Shown here: piece after piece, positions 33,212-35,924 of the stretch
Numbering within the stretch: position 1 is the first letter of the stretch
Layout of the letters: each line of letters opens with the position of its first letter
Source: Deltaproteobacteria bacterium
Lineage (GTDB): Bacteria; Desulfobacterota; Syntrophia; Syntrophales; Smithellaceae
Direction: 5' to 3'
DNA length: 35,924 nucleotides
Assembly (NCBI GenBank): GCA_025355175.1
Contig: JANYAF010000205.1
Location: 1 to 35,924 of the forward strand
Made by a program: the position numbers and the translations under genes
Notes under the pieces: model-generated
What the model saw: only the letters and a program-made list of their open reading frames with translations
Told to the model about the DNA's origin: nothing
Databases searched by the model: none

Positions 33212-35059
33212 ATGATAAAAATGAACAACACACTGGCTTTGCGCCAAGTTCAGGATGATTTGAAGAGGCAATACGATCCGAAAAAAAAGCTGGTCACAAT
33301 ATGCGCCGGCACCGGCTGCCGCGGTTACGGCTGTATTAAAGTCAAAGAAGAACTGGAAGCGGAAATTAAAAAACAGAATATGGATGTGGAAGTCCGCGCC
33401 ACCGGCTGCTTCGGTTTCTGCGAAAAAGGCCCGCTGGTGATCATCCACCCGGAAAAAATATTCTATCAGCAGGTTAAAATCAAAGACGTGCCGGATATTA
33501 TCTCCAAAACAGTCGCGCAGGGCGAAGTGCTGGAAAAACTGCTCTATCGCGATCCGCAGACCAATGAAACCGTCATGAAAGAGGAAGACGTTCCGTTTTA
33601 CAAAAAACAGAATCGTCTGGTTTTCGGCCAAAACGGCCTGATCGATCCCACACGCATTGAGGATTACTTAATCCTCGGAGGTTATTCCGCGCTGGCCAAG
33701 GCGCTCTCCGAAATGACCCCCGAAGGCGTGATCAGCGAAGTGAAAAAAGCCGGCCTGCGCGGGCGCGGCGGCGGCGGATTTCTGGCCGGCATCAAATGGG
33801 AAGGATCCCGCAGGGCTCACGGCGAGCCGAAATACGTCATCGGCAACGGCGACGAGGGCGATCCCGGCGCGTATATGGACCGCAGCCTTATGGAGGGCAA
33901 TCCCCACAGTGTCATCGAAGGTATGATTATCGGCGCTTATGCCATCGGCGCTTCTGAAGGCTATATTTATGTGAGAAATGAATATCCGCTAGCCGTGATA
34001 CACCTGACCACGGCGATCGAAAGTGCCCGCGAAGCAGGACTTCTAGGCCGCAATATTCTGGGTACTGATTTTTCATTTGACATCAAGATCAGCAAAGGCG
34101 GTGGCGCCTTTGTCTGCGGTGAATCTTCCGCTCTATTTGCTTCTATTGAAGGACGCGCCGGCGAACCGCGTGCCAAATACGTCCACGCCGTGGAAAAAGG
34201 CCTGTGGGACAAACCCACTGTTCTCAATAATGTGGAAACCTGGGCCAACGTCCCGCTCATCATCAACAAAGGAGCGGACTGGTACGCATCCATCGGTACG
34301 GAAAACAGCAAGGGCACCAAAATATTCTCGCTGGTCGGCAAGATCAATAACACAGGGCTCATTGAAGTGCCGATGGGCATGACGCTGCGGGAAATCATCT
34401 ACGGCATGGGCGGCGGCATCCCCAAAGGACGCAAGTTCAAAGCCGTGCAGACCGGCGGTCCTTCCGGCGGCTGTATTCCGGAAAGCCTTCTGGATCTGCA
34501 GGTGGATTTCGACAGACTTTACGAAGTCGGCTCCATGATGGGGTCCGGTGGCATGATCGTCATGGACGACCGCTCGTGTATGGTGGATGTCGCTAAGTAT
34601 TTTCTGGCCTTTTTGCAGGAGGAGTCCTGCGGCAAGTGTGTCCCCTGCCGGGAAGGCGTTCGCCGTATGAGGGAAATCCTCGAAGATATCTGCGCGGGCA
34701 AAGGCGAGGAAGGCGACGTGGAACTTTTGGAACATATCTCAACGGGCGTCGCGGACGGTTCACTTTGCGCTTTAGGCGGCAGCGCCCCCAACCCGGTATT
34801 GAGCACAATCAAATATTTCCGGGAAGAGTATGATGCGCATATCAGAGATCACCGCTGTCCGGCGGGTGTCTGCAAGGCACTCATCACCTACAGCATCGAT
34901 CCGGAAAAATGCACCGGTTGCGGCCTGTGCATCAAGGTCTGCCCGACACAGGCGGTAAGCGGCGAAAAGAAGAAAGCTCATACCATTAACAATGATCTTT
35001 GCACCCGGTGCGGCGCGTGTATCGAGAGCTGCAAATTTGACGCAATCAACGTGAAGTAA
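33212..35059 (+). CDS. NuoF-like NAD(P)-binding flavoprotein with extra Fe-S domains (HndC/HydB type)
   Basis: A 615-residue protein. Residues ~25-105 are an N-terminal thioredoxin-like [2Fe-2S] domain (C31, C36, C66, C70). Residues ~130-535 are the NuoF core with NADH loop [10 protein letters not shown] (181-190), FMN region [14 protein letters not shown] (211-224) and the N3 cluster motif [11 protein letters not shown]. The end carries a 2x[4Fe-4S] ferredoxin ([24 protein letters not shown]). This layout is that of NADP-reducing or electron-bifurcating hydrogenase and formate dehydrogenase diaphorase subunits, not respiratory NuoF. It likely links ferredoxin with NAD(P)H. ATG 33212 has a poor, distant ribosome site (GAGGGGG), so translation may be coupled to the upstream gene. 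Confidence 0.94.
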   Translation: MIKMNNTLALRQVQDDLKRQYDPKKKLVTICAGTGCRGYGCIKVKEELEAEIKKQNMDVEVRATGCFGFCEKGPLVIIHPEKIFYQQVKIKDVPDIISKTVAQGEVLEKLLYRDPQTNETVMKEEDVPFYKKQNRLVFGQNGLIDPTRIEDYLILGGYSALAKALSEMTPEGVISEVKKAGLRGRGGGGFLAGIKWEGSRRAHGEPKYVIGNGDEGDPGAYMDRSLMEGNPHSVIEGMIIGAYAIGASEGYIYVRNEYPLAVIHLTTAIESAREAGLLGRNILGTDFSFDIKISKGGGAFVCGESSALFASIEGRAGEPRAKYVHAVEKGLWDKPTVLNNVETWANVPLIINKGADWYASIGTENSKGTKIFSLVGKINNTGLIEVPMGMTLREIIYGMGGGIPKGRKFKAVQTGGPSGGCIPESLLDLQVDFDRLYEVGSMMGSGGMIVMDDRSCMVDVAKYFLAFLQEESCGKCVPCREGVRRMREILEDICAGKGEEGDVELLEHISTGVADGSLCALGGSAPNPVLSTIKYFREEYDAHIRDHRCPAGVCKALITYSIDPEKCTGCGLCIKVCPTQAVSGEKKKAHTINNDLCTRCGACIESCKFDAINVK

Positions 35060-35073
35060 AGGTAGGATAAGCC

Positions 35074-35787
35074 ATGGTAAATATGATTATTGACGGAAAA
35101 AATATATCGGCGGCGAAAGATACGATGCTCTTGGAAGCGATTCGCGGCGCGGGCATTTCTGTTCCAACTCTTTGCGCACATGAGGCCGTGTCGCGCTCCG
35201 GCTCGTGCAGACTGTGTGTGGTCGAAATAAAGAAAGGCAACCGGTCTCGAATTGTCACGTCCTGTCTCTATGGTGTGGAAGAAGGACTCGTGGTTGACAC
35301 GAAAAGCGACCGGGTTTTAAATGTGCGACGCCTGGTGATGGAATTGCTGCTGGCGCGCTGCCCCGAATCCGATGTCCTGCAAAAGATGGCCTTGGAGATG
35401 GGCGCGGAACATCAATCGCGATTTGTCGCCGACACGGATAAGGGTAAATGCATTTTGTGCCGTTCCTGCGTGCGCGTTTGTGAAGAGGTCGTTGGTGTAA
35501 GCGCCATCGGTCTGTTCGCTCGCGGCTCCCAAAAAACCGTCGGCCCGCCCTTTCATGAGCAATCGGATGTCTGCATTGGTTGCGGCGCTTGTGTCTATGT
35601 CTGCCCCACCGGCCACATTGAAATGATCTCAACCGGCGAGAAACGTAAGATCTGGGGACGCAGGTTTAAAATGCAGCCCTGTGATAAATGCGGCAAGTAT
35701 TTCGCGCCTGTGGACCAGTTGAAATTCATCAGCAAGAAAACCGGCGTACCTTTCAAGGAACTCTCGGTTTGTACGGAGTGCCGGTAA
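35074..35787 (+). CDS. NuoG/HoxU-like Fe-S subunit with C-terminal CxxC pair
   Basis: A 237-residue protein with an N-terminal [2Fe-2S] domain (C34, C45, C48, C64) and two [4Fe-4S] sites (C126/129/132/136; C167/170/173/177). It then has a 60-residue tail with C203-x-x-C206 and C233-x-x-C236, which may form a small zinc or iron site. The His-ligated cluster found in NuoG is degraded (LLLARCPESD), and there is no hydrogenase or molybdopterin domain. It would connect the diaphorase to an electron partner encoded elsewhere, such as formate dehydrogenase, or directly to ferredoxin. ATG 35074 lies 14 bp after the NuoF-like gene. Confidence 0.9.
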   Translation: MVNMIIDGKNISAAKDTMLLEAIRGAGISVPTLCAHEAVSRSGSCRLCVVEIKKGNRSRIVTSCLYGVEEGLVVDTKSDRVLNVRRLVMELLLARCPESDVLQKMALEMGAEHQSRFVADTDKGKCILCRSCVRVCEEVVGVSAIGLFARGSQKTVGPPFHEQSDVCIGCGACVYVCPTGHIEMISTGEKRKIWGRRFKMQPCDKCGKYFAPVDQLKFISKKTGVPFKELSVCTECR

Positions 35788-35814
35788 AGATTATTATACC
35801 AAGGAAGGCGCACC

Positions 35815-35924
35815 ATCAATAAAATATTTGGTAACACAGCGGGACTGGGCGCCCAGCAAATCAAATCTCTGGAACGTCTCTACCGCCGCGGCATCCCGCC
35901 GGAAAATATAATCAGCAACGATCT
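35815..35924 (+). CDS. hflX: GTPase HflX, N-terminal fragment (ATC start), 3' end outside window
   Basis: The last 110 bp encode (I/M)NKIFGNTAGLGAQQIKS followed by LERLYRRGIPPENIISNDL, which matches the HflX N terminus (GN-x-x-GL...LERLYRR-x-x-P). HflX is a ribosome-splitting GTPase. The frame has no ATG, GTG or TTG after the preceding stop at 35785-35787. ATC at 35815 is preceded at the right distance by AAGGAAGG, so an ATC start, or a single-base error for ATG, is the simplest reading. Confidence 0.75.
   Translation, partial: MNKIFGNTAGLGAQQIKSLERLYRRGIPPENIISND

Noticed and set aside
35074-35787. Hydrogenase subunit (HndD-like)
   Set aside because: The protein ends after the ferredoxin-type sites and has no H-cluster cysteines; only the electron-transfer part is present.
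1-35924. CRISPR arrays, insertion sequences, prophage or integron structures
   Set aside because: No regularly spaced repeats, transposase, integrase or phage genes are visible anywhere in the window.

Overview
The window reads as chromosomal DNA of a strictly anaerobic Desulfobacterota/Deltaproteobacteria-type bacterium, probably close to the syntrophic Syntrophales (Syntrophus/Smithella). This is inferred from the gene mix: CoA-ester enzymes, a four-subunit 2-oxoacid:ferredoxin oxidoreductase beside NuoE/F/G-like NAD modules, two-subunit Fe-S fumarase, many ferredoxin-like proteins and a sigma-54 activator. No rRNA or taxonomic marker is available, so this placement is not proven. There is no transposase, phage gene or CRISPR array.

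Layout. 1-833 (-): 5' part of a GAF-AAA+ sigma-54 activator. 834-1358: regulatory gap with a GC-rich repeat, three similar 18-bp dyads at two-turn spacing, and a -24/-12 promoter facing right. 1359-7158 (+): a putative redox/CoA module consisting of a RetSat/CrtI-like flavoprotein fused to an FNR reductase and a 2Fe-2S ferredoxin, a 2,4-dienoyl-CoA-reductase-like flavoenzyme, and a crotonase with an atypical active site. 7325-11723: htpG and a class A penicillin-binding protein. 11818-13856: a wHTH/ferredoxin protein with a run of cysteines, and a Tat-exported flavodoxin-ferredoxin. 13962-15239: a CstR-like persulfide-sensor-type repressor with a near-ideal promoter/operator, and a secreted rhodanese, ending in a strong terminator. 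15335-18694 (-): enoyl-CoA hydratase, an unknown protein and an ABC-F ATPase. 18908-22728 (+): purSL and purQ. 22755-23427: a vapBC toxin-antitoxin pair with a perfect operator. 23545-24111 (-): an orphan TonB-like protein. 24207-27999: tadA, two tRNA-Ser genes, SRP RNA, dnaX, ybaB, recR, an old conserved housekeeping order also found in Bacillus. 28009-29626: fumarase alpha and beta, split by small repeats. 29724-35787: a por gamma-delta-alpha-beta operon continuing into NuoE-, NuoF- and NuoG-like genes. 35815-end: start of hflX, with an apparent ATC start codon.

The most interesting part is the left end. A divergent sigma-54 activator, a triplicated upstream site and a sigma-54 promoter appear to control an operon whose first enzyme carries its own NAD(P)H-to-flavin-to-iron-sulfur electron chain and sits beside dienoyl-CoA reductase and isomerase-like enzymes. 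This suggests an inducible, self-contained pathway for reducing or isomerising C=C bonds in an unidentified substrate. The second notable unit is the por-nuoEFG-like operon, which would pass electrons from 2-oxoacid oxidation through ferredoxin to NAD(P) with no hydrogenase encoded in the window.
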